Assembly: GCA_937894465.1 (NCBI GenBank)
Contig: CALCRE010000066.1
Coordinates: 1 to 11,650 of the forward strand
Direction: 5' to 3'
Length of the DNA: 11,650 nucleotides
Source of the DNA: an uncultured Clostridia bacterium
GTDB taxonomy: Bacteria > Bacillota > Clostridia > JAAYHZ01
The position numbers were made by a program, and so were the translations under genes. The notes under the pieces are model-generated. The model searched no databases. It worked only from the letters and a program-made list of their open reading frames with translations, and was not told the DNA's origin. Every line of letters begins with the position of its first letter. The first letter of the stretch is position 1. Positions 1 to 6,599 of the stretch are shown here, one piece after another.

Positions 1-199
1 CATTATCATTCCCACCTTGCCAAACGGGTCCTGTGGTATGTATGATGTATTTTGCCGGAATTTCATGACCATTTGCCAGAACGGCTTGTCCAATACTTCG
101 GCCGGACACGTGATCATCTTTTTTCCAGTTGCAGGTCTTAACCACAGCATCTACCGGTAATTGGGTGATATCACCTTGAATAATACGTATGAGCCCCAT
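1..199 (-). CDS. Macro-domain-like protein, N-terminal part (truncated by window edge)
   Basis: The first 66 codons are visible and the gene runs off the left edge. The start MGLIRIIQGDITQLPVDAVV and the later stretch IPAKYIIHTTGPVWQGG are typical of macro domains (ADP-ribose-binding, O-acetyl-ADP-ribose deacetylase/YmdB type). In that family the segment between them carries NAAN and a glycine-rich loop followed by an AIHRAAG-like motif, which bind ADP-ribose. Here it is replaced by about 15 unrelated residues (KTCNWKKDDHVSGRS), so some 20 residues including the loop seem to be missing. The ATG at 199 is supported by GGAGG at 208-212; another ATG at 206 is out of frame and stops quickly. The gene may be a decayed macrodomain or a divergent member without ADP-ribose binding. 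Family assignment is fairly sure; activity is doubtful. Confidence 0.7.
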   Translation of the reverse strand, partial: MGLIRIIQGDITQLPVDAVVKTCNWKKDDHVSGRSIGQAVLANGHEIPAKYIIHTTGPVWQGGNDN

Positions 200-228
200 T
201 CTTCATTCCTCCATTTCTTATTACCATT

Positions 229-234
229 ATTATA
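229..234 (-). promoter_or_regulatory. Candidate -10 box for the macro-domain gene
   Basis: On the minus strand this reads TATAAT, about 30 bases upstream of the ATG at 199 and downstream of the terminator of the preceding gene. No good -35 hexamer lies at the usual spacing, so the call is tentative. Confidence 0.3.
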
Positions 235-260
235 TATCATTTCCCACGTTTTGGACGAAA

Positions 261-302
261 AATATAAAAAATGCTCCTCCTTTTTCAAAAAGCGGAGCAT
301 TT
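261..302 (-). terminator. Intrinsic terminator of the isomerase/acyl-CoA synthetase fusion gene
   Basis: Bases 269-277 pair with 294-302 (core ATGCTCC with GGAGCAT), with further pairing of CTTT and AAAG inside. On the minus strand the stem is followed by a T-rich run (270 down to 261). It starts 24 bases after the stop codon of the fusion gene and separates it from the macro-domain gene. Confidence 0.85.
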
Positions 303-325
303 CATATCTTTTTAATAATTTTTTA

Positions 326-2854
326 TTATGCCGTTACAGTACGCTCATTTTGTAGACCGAATTTTTCCACTGCATCTTCACGCATCTTATACTTTAATAT
401 CTTTCCTGCGGCATTCATGGGGAATTCTTTAACGAAATCCACATACTTTGGCGTTTTATGTTTTGCCATATGCGTTCTTACGTATTCTTTGAGTTCGTCC
501 TCCGTCAAGGTCATACCGGCTTTTAATATCACGCAAGCCATAATCACTTCCCCGTATTGCTTGTCGGGAACGCCGATCACTTGAACATCCTTCACTTTCG
601 GATGGGTGTATATAAAGTCCTCAATCTCTTTCGGATAAATATTTTCTCCACCCCGAATGATCATATCTCTGATACGTCCGGTAATTTTGTAGTTTCCGTC
701 TTTATCCCGACGAGCCAAATCCCCGGTGTGCAGCCAACCGTCTTCATCAATGGCTACAGCAGTTGCTTCCGGCATTTTGTAATAACCCTTCATGATATTA
801 TAACCTCTGGCCACAAATTCTCCATCCGTATCATCAGGCAGATCTTCTCCGGTAACCGGATCTACAATTTTGCACTCTACACCGGGTAGTGCTCTTCCCA
901 CAGTATTTACGCGCAGTTCAATGGAGTCATCCACTCGGCTTTGAGTACATCCGGGAGATGATTCGGTCTGTCCGAAAACAATGGTGATTTCCTTCATATT
1001 CATTTTGTCCACAACGTCCTGCATGACCTTTACAGGACAAGGGCTGCCGGCCATAATACCGGTTCTCATATAAGAGAAGTCGGTTTTGCTGAAATTTTCG
1101 TGTTCCAGCATGGCAATAAACATAGTGGGTACACCGTGACAAGCTGTTATGTGCTCCTTGTTAATTGCCTCAAGAGATAATCTCGGAGAGAAGTAAGGCA
1201 ACGGAGTCATCGTGGTTCCGTGAGTCATTGCTGCGGTCATGGCAAGCACCATTCCAAAGCAGTGGAACATAGGTACATGAATTAACAAACGGTCTGCAGT
1301 AGAAAAATCCATGCAATCTCCGATAGATTTACCATTGTTCACAACGTTGTAGTGAGTTAACATAACCCCTTTGGGAAATCCTGTGGTACCGGATGTGTAC
1401 TGCATGTTACAAACATCGTGTTTGTTGATATAGGCCATCCTGCGATACACTTCTTCAATCGGCACCTTTTCAGCCAACTCCATAGCTTTATCCCAAGTCA
1501 AGCATCCCTTTTGCTCCGATTCCACCGTAATAATATTACGTAAGAAAGGCAAGCGTTTCATATGCAAAGGTTTGCCGGCTTCAGCGGTTTCCAATTCAGG
1601 GCAAATTTCTTTGATGATTTCTACATAGTTGGAATCCTTGTATCCGTCTACCATAATCAATGTGTGGGTGTCGGACTGGCGCAACAAGTATTCCGTTTCA
1701 TATATTTTATATGCCGTGTTTACAGTAACAAGCACTGCACCGATTTTAACCGTCGCCCAAAATGTTATATACCATTGAGGTACATTTGTAGCCCAAATGG
1801 CTACATGATCCCTGGGCTTGACACCGAGAGCGATCAATGCGCGAGCGAATGTATCCACGTCATCTCTGAATTCTGAATAAGTTCGGGTGTAATCCAATGT
1901 CGTATATCGGAAAGCGAATTGATCCGGGAATTCATCTGCAACCCGATCCAAAACCTGAGGAAATGTCAGGTCGATCAATTCGTCCTTCTTCCAAATATAT
2001 TTACCGGTTTTGGTGTTGTTGTCAAACAAGCCCACATTTCCGGTTTTCTTATCCATGAATCTGCTCATATATTCTACAAAATGCGGGAATACGATACCGG
2101 GATCGGTTAACTCCGGTGCCCAGCGTTTTACCCACTCCAAGGAAATATATCCTTCATAATTGATGGAGCGTAATGCAAGAATCATATCTTCCACCGGTAA
2201 ATCACCTTCACCCATCATGCGATATTTCACTTTATTGCCTTCCATGACAGAATCTTTGATATGCACATATTGAATGTACGCACCAAGGTTTTGAACGGTT
2301 TTGCCCGGTTTTTCATTTGCGAACCGATATGGGTGATGAACATCCCATAATGCTGCAACATTATCACTGGCTACATTGTCCAACAACTGCCTTAAGCGTT
2401 CCGTATCAGTGTATACACCATTTGTTTCCACCAGTAAAACTACATTGAATTTTTCAGCAACAGGAGCCAATTCCTTTAATGCGGCAAGAACCACCTGATC
2501 ATCCACTTCTCCTTCGGGATGAGGTTCCAGGTCACCTAACACCCTGACAAAAGGAGCTCCTACTTTAGATGCCAATTGAATGTATTGAATGATTTCATCT
2601 TTATTCTCCTGAACCTTCTCCGAGAATTTTAAACAACAACCGGAAGATACACAGGGGATCTCCAATCGTAATTTTGATAATTTTTTTATGGTTTGCGCTA
2701 TTTCATCTTCGTGAAAAGGCTGTGCTCTATCAGAAAAAATATCTTTTCCAAGTCCGCGTATTTCAATACCGTCAAAACCGATATCCTTGGCCATAGCATA
2801 AATATCCGACCAATTGAAATCCGGACAACCAAGCGTTGAAAATGCTAATTTCAT
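326..2854 (-). CDS. Fusion protein: sugar-phosphate isomerase/epimerase-like TIM barrel + AMP-forming acyl-CoA synthetase
   Basis: The 842-residue protein has two complete domains. Residues 1 to about 265 are an AP-endonuclease-2/xylose-isomerase-like barrel. The usual metal-ligand set of the family is present: E143 (LLVETNG), D171 (LWDVHHP), H198 (YVHIKD) and E240 (SLEW). Residues about 285-842 are an adenylate-forming acyl-CoA ligase of FadD type. They carry the P-loop YTSGTTGFPKG (486-496), FGQTE (627-631), the hinge region GWLHTGDL...GRIRD (706-730) with D712 and R727, and the C-terminal lysine K818 in NAAGKILK. The ligase should activate a carboxylic acid to its acyl-CoA through an acyl-AMP; the substrate cannot be read from sequence. 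The barrel substrate is also unknown. The linker (about 266-290) contains no stop or convincing internal ribosome site. The ATG at 2854 is the only usable start, since an in-frame stop lies four codons upstream, but its AGGAAAGG sits rather far away (about 14 bases). The gene appears monocistronic. Confidence 0.9.
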   Translation of the reverse strand: MKLAFSTLGCPDFNWSDIYAMAKDIGFDGIEIRGLGKDIFSDRAQPFHEDEIAQTIKKLSKLRLEIPCVSSGCCLKFSEKVQENKDEIIQYIQLASKVGAPFVRVLGDLEPHPEGEVDDQVVLAALKELAPVAEKFNVVLLVETNGVYTDTERLRQLLDNVASDNVAALWDVHHPYRFANEKPGKTVQNLGAYIQYVHIKDSVMEGNKVKYRMMGEGDLPVEDMILALRSINYEGYISLEWVKRWAPELTDPGIVFPHFVEYMSRFMDKKTGNVGLFDNNTKTGKYIWKKDELIDLTFPQVLDRVADEFPDQFAFRYTTLDYTRTYSEFRDDVDTFARALIALGVKPRDHVAIWATNVPQWYITFWATVKIGAVLVTVNTAYKIYETEYLLRQSDTHTLIMVDGYKDSNYVEIIKEICPELETAEAGKPLHMKRLPFLRNIITVESEQKGCLTWDKAMELAEKVPIEEVYRRMAYINKHDVCNMQYTSGTTGFPKGVMLTHYNVVNNGKSIGDCMDFSTADRLLIHVPMFHCFGMVLAMTAAMTHGTTMTPLPYFSPRLSLEAINKEHITACHGVPTMFIAMLEHENFSKTDFSYMRTGIMAGSPCPVKVMQDVVDKMNMKEITIVFGQTESSPGCTQSRVDDSIELRVNTVGRALPGVECKIVDPVTGEDLPDDTDGEFVARGYNIMKGYYKMPEATAVAIDEDGWLHTGDLARRDKDGNYKITGRIRDMIIRGGENIYPKEIEDFIYTHPKVKDVQVIGVPDKQYGEVIMACVILKAGMTLTEDELKEYVRTHMAKHKTPKYVDFVKEFPMNAAGKILKYKMREDAVEKFGLQNERTVTA

Positions 2855-2931
2855 ATGCTTTGCTTATTCCTTTCCTAAATATTGATATGTGTATTACCCA
2901 AAAGGGTTTGTTCTGCCTTTTAATTGTTGAT

Positions 2932-2960
2932 ATTATAACAGATATAGCCGGTGTTATCAA
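2932..2960 (-). promoter_or_regulatory. Sigma-A-type promoter of the fusion gene
   Basis: On the minus strand there is TTGATA (2960-2955), a 17-bp spacer and TATAAT (2937-2932), preceded by TG at the extended -10 position. It predicts a leader of about 70 bases. The leader includes the small inverted repeat ACCC-AAAA-GGGT near 2897-2908. Confidence 0.75.
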
Positions 2961-3084
2961 ATGATTTTGGATATGTGCTTGCAAGATGTAAGACAATACC
3001 AAACTCAATACCATACTTTCAATAGTCAGTAAATTGAAACATTTAACCATTTTTCCTTTATTGATTCCATTTTAGGAAGGTGCT
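2961..3084. other. Intergenic stretch with no recognisable feature
   Basis: This AT-rich stretch lies between the fusion gene's promoter and a possible small ORF. I see no conserved coding frame, RNA fold or repeat in it. Confidence 0.5.
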
Positions 3085-3147
3085 ATGAAAGCCTTAGATA
3101 AACGCCGAAAAAGTCAGTTAAACCTTGTTAAACACAATTTAATTTGA
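3085..3147 (+). CDS. Possible 20-residue basic small ORF
   Basis: An ATG at 3085 follows TTAGGAAGG (3072-3080) at a plausible distance. It opens a 20-codon frame, MKALDKRRKSQLNLVKHNLI, ending in TGA at 3145-3147. The peptide is basic and has no recognisable family. It ends about 35 bases before the -10 box of the acetyltransferase gene, so it would be on a separate, upstream-starting transcript. The only support is the ribosome binding site, so it may be chance or a remnant of a longer gene. Confidence 0.25.
   Translation: MKALDKRRKSQLNLVKHNLI
3117..3133. repeat. Direct repeat GTTAAAC spaced 10 bp
   Basis: GTTAAAC occurs at 3117-3123 and again at 3127-3133, exactly one helical turn apart and about 50 bp upstream of the acetyltransferase -10 box. 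It could be an activator or repressor site, or chance in AT-rich DNA. Confidence 0.3.
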
Positions 3148-3150
3148 TTT

Positions 3151-3178
3151 ACAGGATTTTATAAAAATGATGTCCTGT
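3151..3178. repeat. Inverted repeat ACAGGA...TCCTGT at the acetyltransferase promoter
   Basis: ACAGGA (3151-3156) and TCCTGT (3173-3178) form a perfect 6-bp dyad around a 16-bp AT-rich centre. It covers the -35 region and abuts the extended -10 box, which is a typical operator position. Confidence 0.4.
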
Positions 3179-3186
3179 GATATAAT
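3178..3186 (+). promoter_or_regulatory. Extended -10 promoter of the GNAT gene
   Basis: TGATATAAT at 3178-3186 fits the extended -10 consensus (TG-N-TATAAT). No good -35 box is seen. Transcription would begin near 3193, so the TTG at 3198 is an unlikely start codon. Confidence 0.6.
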
Positions 3187-3202
3187 TTTGCAGGTATTTG
3201 CT

Positions 3203-3243
3203 AAGGAAAGGAGACGGCTCATCAGGAAAAAATCCTGTTGCCG
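3203..3243 (+). promoter_or_regulatory. Shine-Dalgarno followed by a hairpin before the GTG start
   Basis: A strong AAGGAAAGGAG lies at 3203-3213 with no in-frame start codon at normal distance. A hairpin follows: CGGC (3215-3218) pairs with GCCG (3240-3243), and CAGGA (3223-3227) with TCCTG (3233-3237) around an A5 loop. If folded, it would leave the ribosome site about 12 bases from the GTG at 3255. Confidence 0.45.
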
Positions 3244-3254
3244 GTTATACAAAG

Positions 3255-3755
3255 GTGAAATCTTTAAAATTACGACAAGAAGTGTATAAAAAAGATGCAT
3301 GTAAAATCGCAGATTGGCTTAAAGATGATGATGTTACGAAATTTCTCAATGAAAGTCACAATGTCACGGATAGTATCCGGCAAACCGTCGAAAGAGTCAA
3401 TCTACCGGTTATGACCCATCTATTCAATCAAAACGGGTCATTTTTTGTGGTGTGCACAGGTGATGATGAACCGGTAGGTTTTTTGAGGCTAGTACCCAGA
3501 TCCTCAGAAGCTGAAATGGTTGTGGTAATCGGTGATAAGAACAAATGGGGCAAGGGCTTCGTTACCCGTGCCGTTGAAGAAGGACCCCGCGATGCCTTTT
3601 TTGAATGGAGAGTCAAGAAAGTGATTGCGAAAATCCACAACAAAAACAAACGCTCCATTCACGTATTTCATAAAATAGGGTTTAAGTTTGAAAAGGACCT
3701 ACCGGTGGAAAAGCAGTATGCATTGACCATGAACGATTATTTAAAGTTGGCATAA
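3255..3755 (+). CDS. GNAT-family N-acetyltransferase
   Basis: This 166-residue protein should transfer an acetyl group from acetyl-CoA to an amine; the acceptor is unknown. It shows the GNAT order: the beta strand EPVGFLRL (about 72-79), the acetyl-CoA pyrophosphate loop around WGKGFVTRA (98-106), and the C-terminal HNKNKRSIHVFHKIGF segment (128-143), which matches the common N-x-R-A-I-x-x-Y-x-K-x-G-F pattern. The loop is slightly atypical, with V where the usual G-x-G-x-A has a second glycine. I chose GTG at 3255 because family similarity starts at KSLKLRQ. The open frame continues upstream to a TTG at 3198, but that lies ahead of the ribosome binding site. The stop is 1 bp from the stop of the convergent AraC-type gene. 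Confidence 0.8.
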   Translation: MKSLKLRQEVYKKDACKIADWLKDDDVTKFLNESHNVTDSIRQTVERVNLPVMTHLFNQNGSFFVVCTGDDEPVGFLRLVPRSSEAEMVVVIGDKNKWGKGFVTRAVEEGPRDAFFEWRVKKVIAKIHNKNKRSIHVFHKIGFKFEKDLPVEKQYALTMNDYLKLA

Positions 3756-3756
3756 G

Positions 3757-4653
3757 CTACACGAAGTGTTTGTCTTCTTTGAATTCATCGGGCTTTTTGA
3801 ATTGCTTGAAATATTTTTTGGGAGACACACCATATATTTTTTTAAATGCTCTGACAAAACATGAATAATCATTGAATCCGCATTCATAGCTTGCTTGCAT
3901 CATAGGCACGCCCTTTTTTATCAATGTACCGGCCAATAGAATTCTCTTTTGTAGAATATAGTTATATATGGTATACCCGGTTCGCTCTTTAAACTTATGC
4001 ATCAGATAATACTTGCTGACAAACAAGTTGGATGCTATGGAATCAATGGACAAGTCGCTTTTTATATTCTCATTAATATATGTAATAACTGATTGTACCG
4101 TGGTATCCCGATCAAGATCATCTTGTGGTTGTGCACCGCCTTCTGAGAACTGGTCGTTTATTCTGACAAGTAGCTGAATAAAAATAGCGTTTTTTAAAAT
4201 GTGACCTCCCGGTTGATCTCTCTTACAAGCGTCTTCCAACCAAGATAGAATAAGCTGTGTTTTGCTGATTTGAGCAGGATCTAACCGGATTAAGTTCCTT
4301 TGCATTTTTTCAGCGTCTTTAAAGCAGGCACTAAGATCATATTCATTATTACTGTGCTTATCTAGAAAGGATTCATTCGTCCAAATTACCACTCTGTCAT
4401 ATAATATTTCCGGGTTAATAACCGGTCTGTGAACTTCATTGCTGCTGACCAGCAATATATCCCAAGGTTGAAGCTTGTAGGGTTTTCCTTCGATCAAATA
4501 GGTCACATCACCGGATAAGAAGATTATGATTTTATTGAATTCATGATAATGGAAATCGTATTTGACATTCAGTTTATCTTTTAGATGCACTAATCTGAAT
4601 TCTTCCGTTAAATATCCTGTTTTCCCATATGAGCTGTTGTGATCGGTATTCAT
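3757..4653 (-). CDS. AraC-family transcriptional regulator with cupin sensor domain
   Basis: The 298-residue protein has an N-terminal cupin-type ligand-binding domain (about 20-95, with FHYHEF at 34-39 and a GDVTYLIEGKPYKLQPWDILLV-like second strand set). The C-terminal AraC/XylS DNA-binding domain (about 190-285) has a first helix-turn-helix around LSIDSIASNLFVSKYYLMHK and the family signature near 251-282 (CGFNDYSCFVRAFKK, then YGVSPKKYF). It should bind promoter DNA as a dimer in response to a small molecule, probably a sugar or related metabolite. AAGGAG at 4660-4665 supports the ATG at 4653. It is transcribed divergently from the DMT transporter, its most likely target. The 3' end meets the acetyltransferase gene tail to tail without an evident terminator. 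Confidence 0.92.
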   Translation of the reverse strand: MNTDHNSSYGKTGYLTEEFRLVHLKDKLNVKYDFHYHEFNKIIIFLSGDVTYLIEGKPYKLQPWDILLVSSNEVHRPVINPEILYDRVVIWTNESFLDKHSNNEYDLSACFKDAEKMQRNLIRLDPAQISKTQLILSWLEDACKRDQPGGHILKNAIFIQLLVRINDQFSEGGAQPQDDLDRDTTVQSVITYINENIKSDLSIDSIASNLFVSKYYLMHKFKERTGYTIYNYILQKRILLAGTLIKKGVPMMQASYECGFNDYSCFVRAFKKIYGVSPKKYFKQFKKPDEFKEDKHFV

Positions 4654-4713
4654 GACATACTCCTTAATAATTTCCCCTTTATAGCTTTACTTCCACCTTT
4701 TTACTTTACATGA

Positions 4714-4719
4714 ATTATA
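4714..4719 (-). promoter_or_regulatory. Candidate -10 box of the AraC-family gene
   Basis: The minus strand reads TATAAT here, about 60 bases upstream of the ATG. No convincing -35 box is at 17 bp; the left arm of the GCAAAC dyad occupies that place, consistent with a regulated promoter. Confidence 0.4.
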
Positions 4720-4735
4720 GTATAAAACATTTTCC

Positions 4736-4781
4736 GCAAACTTTCAAGCATGAATCACAATAAACATTGTAGAAGGTTTGC
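4736..4781. promoter_or_regulatory. Inverted repeat between the AraC-type and DMT genes, candidate operator
   Basis: GCAAACTTTC (4736-4745) and GAAGGTTTGC (4772-4781) match as an inverted repeat in 9 of 10 positions, with a 26-bp centre. The half-sites are 36 bp apart. A smaller ACAAT/ATTGT dyad lies inside (4757-4770). The position in the divergent promoter region suits binding by the adjacent AraC-family regulator. Confidence 0.5.
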
Positions 4782-4826
4782 AATAATATGAGTGTATAGA
4801 ATAAGACCACAGGAGGCTAGTGCTTC

Positions 4827-5756
4827 ATGAATTTTATAAAAAAAAGTAACGCCACATATTTGTTGATGCTAAATGCAATTTTATGGGGCTCGTCCTATGT
4901 GTTGAATAAATTATTATTACAATCACTTCCCTTGTTTACGGTGCTATTTTTGTTTTCATTAGGAGGATTTCTTTCAACTGCCATATTGTTTCGAGATTCC
5001 ATCAAGGCAATTAATAAACAAACCATAATAAGAAGCTTGCCGGTCAGTGGTTTTTCAATCGTCAGCAACACATTTTGCATGCTGTCCCTTCAACGCAACG
5101 ACAGCTCCATCACAGCGTTTGTCGTTCAAACCTCCGTCATCATCACACCATTGCTCATGGCTTTATATGAAAAGAGAAAACCGGAAGGTAAAATGATCAC
5201 CAATGCCATGATCGCACTGGCCGGGATCTTTTTCATTACCGTCCGGTTTGAAGATTTCCAATTTAACTTCAACATATTATTTTCATTATGCAACGCTTTG
5301 TTCTTCTCCTTATACTTGACCGGTCAAAAGGTGATATCCGACACGGTAGAACCCAAGCAATTCACCATTGTTCATTATTTTTTTAACTCCTTGGTCTTTC
5401 TAGGACCTACATTAGCAGAATACGGAATAAAAGGCTATTCCGGTGTCAGTCTGTCAGTAGTACCCTTAATCATCGCTGGCTTGTTTTTTGCAGTGTTTAC
5501 CGTCATTATCCAAACCGGTGCCATTGTCTATGTAAAACCGGAAAAAGCCGCTCTGCTGTACACATTAGAGCCGGTAACCGCTTTGGTTGCAGCCGCACTG
5601 ATTGCCGGAGAAAGACCGGATGGCATCAAGACCTTGATTGGTTGCGGACTGATTCTTTTATCCATGGTGGTATCCGTAGTTTCACCCAAAACCGTTAAGC
5701 CCCGTGGGAAACAAGAAGAAATCGAGGGGAAAATGCTACAAAAACAAGTTTTTTAA
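4827..5756 (+). CDS. DMT superfamily (EamA) membrane transporter
   Basis: This 309-residue integral membrane protein belongs to the drug/metabolite transporter superfamily. I count about ten hydrophobic segments, near residues 8-28, 35-55, 68-87, 94-114, 124-139, 149-166, 179-197, 207-229, 235-259 and 265-286. They form two EamA repeats. The first starts with the usual N-x-x-x-W-G-x-x-Y-x-x-x-K pattern, and the second contains LEPVTALVAAALIAGE (247-262), a hallmark of the family. The hydrophilic, charged C-terminus (about 287-309) should be cytoplasmic. The substrate cannot be told; relatives export amino acids and other metabolites. AGGAGG at 4811-4816 supports the ATG. Regulation by the divergent AraC-type protein is inferred from the layout. 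Its stop codon overlaps that of the convergent M55 peptidase gene. Confidence 0.93.
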   Translation: MNFIKKSNATYLLMLNAILWGSSYVLNKLLLQSLPLFTVLFLFSLGGFLSTAILFRDSIKAINKQTIIRSLPVSGFSIVSNTFCMLSLQRNDSSITAFVVQTSVIITPLLMALYEKRKPEGKMITNAMIALAGIFFITVRFEDFQFNFNILFSLCNALFFSLYLTGQKVISDTVEPKQFTIVHYFFNSLVFLGPTLAEYGIKGYSGVSLSVVPLIIAGLFFAVFTVIIQTGAIVYVKPEKAALLYTLEPVTALVAAALIAGERPDGIKTLIGCGLILLSMVVSVVSPKTVKPRGKQEEIEGKMLQKQVF

Positions 5757-6541
5757 AACAAGATATCCCTATAGTTCTCCACTTTGGTAACATTCTTGCG
5801 AATACTTCTGGCATCTATGCGTTCCACACCATTGCATCTTTCCATCATGGAATCACACATGTCGGTGCGATACAATTCCAAAATGATTTCTAAGGGCATA
5901 AGGGGTTTATAGGGTTTGACCGAGTCGATGCACTTCATTCCTTCATAAGCTGCTTTTCTAATCTCCTTTAATGCATCATTCAAATCCATGGAAACAGCCT
6001 TGTTTCGCCCTACTCCCCGTTTGACCGCCGCACAGGAAATATCTCCCAAAAAAGCTCTTGCTTCGGTACATGCGGCTTGATCTCCTGTTACCATGACAAA
6101 GGGCACATCAAATGCTCCTGCGAAGATGGCCCCTTGTGCGATCTCACCGCTTTTACGCCCGTTGACAATATAGTTATACCACGCTTTTGAGTTTTGAACA
6201 TGGTCCAAAAACCCATTGAAGGTTCCCGGCATGGCATGGGCCCCCACTTCCATATATGCATTGATTTGACCGGATCGGATCAGTTCATTCCAACCTGCAG
6301 AATCCACTTGCACCGCTTTAGGATGCAGCATCTCCTTAATGAAGTTTTTACCACCTCCGTGTCCGTCCACAACATACACATCAATGGCTCCGCCTTCCAA
6401 AGCCCCCTCCACCGCCGCGTTAAGATCCGCCATCAACCGCTCCAAAGCAAATTGATGACCCGGGGTATCCTTTTCCGACACCATTTCCATGGTATCCACT
6501 CCGCTGATTCCTTCAAGATCAGTCATGATTACAGCTTTCAT
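5753..6541 (-). CDS. M55 family D-aminopeptidase (DppA-like)
   Basis: The 262-residue protein matches the DppA family of zinc D-aminopeptidases, which cleave D-amino-acid-containing dipeptides such as D-Ala-D-Ala. Its length is close to the family norm (about 270). The metal-binding residues are visible: D8 and E10 in the N-terminal MTDLEGISG, H61 in VVDGHGGG, H102 in GAHAMPG and E133 in SGEIAQ. The typical NGR...GEI and VTGD segments (about 127-154) are also present. Bacillus DppA has a proposed nucleophile, Cys115. I see no cysteine between residues 100 and 130 here, so catalysis or specificity may differ. AAAGGAG (6549-6555) supports the ATG at 6541. No signal peptide is seen, so it is cytoplasmic. 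The likely role is recycling of peptidoglycan-derived or other D-peptides. Confidence 0.9.
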   Translation of the reverse strand: MKAVIMTDLEGISGVDTMEMVSEKDTPGHQFALERLMADLNAAVEGALEGGAIDVYVVDGHGGGKNFIKEMLHPKAVQVDSAGWNELIRSGQINAYMEVGAHAMPGTFNGFLDHVQNSKAWYNYIVNGRKSGEIAQGAIFAGAFDVPFVMVTGDQAACTEARAFLGDISCAAVKRGVGRNKAVSMDLNDALKEIRKAAYEGMKCIDSVKPYKPLMPLEIILELYRTDMCDSMMERCNGVERIDARSIRKNVTKVENYRDILF

Positions 6542-6570
6542 AGTTGGTCTCCTTTAAAGAAATTGCGCAT

Positions 6571-6576
6571 ATTATA
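6571..6576 (-). promoter_or_regulatory. Candidate -10 box of the M55 peptidase gene
   Basis: The minus strand reads TATAAT here, 30 bases upstream of the ATG and ahead of the ribosome binding site. No clear -35 box lies 17 bp further up. Confidence 0.4.
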
Positions 6577-6599
6577 CAATGGTTTGAAGTTTTTAGTCT

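Noticed and set aside
2772..3050. 92-codon minus-strand open frame upstream of the fusion gene
   Set aside because: It runs through the promoter and leader into the fusion gene in another frame, with no ribosome site or recognisable domain.
3198..3254. TTG start adding 19 residues to the acetyltransferase
   Set aside because: The TTG lies about 5 bases from the predicted transcription start and upstream of the only ribosome binding site. The extension has no family similarity.
3203..3257. Known riboswitch in the acetyltransferase leader
   Set aside because: The leader is only about 60 bases, and I could not match the consensus of the preQ1, TPP, THF, purine, fluoride or guanidine classes.
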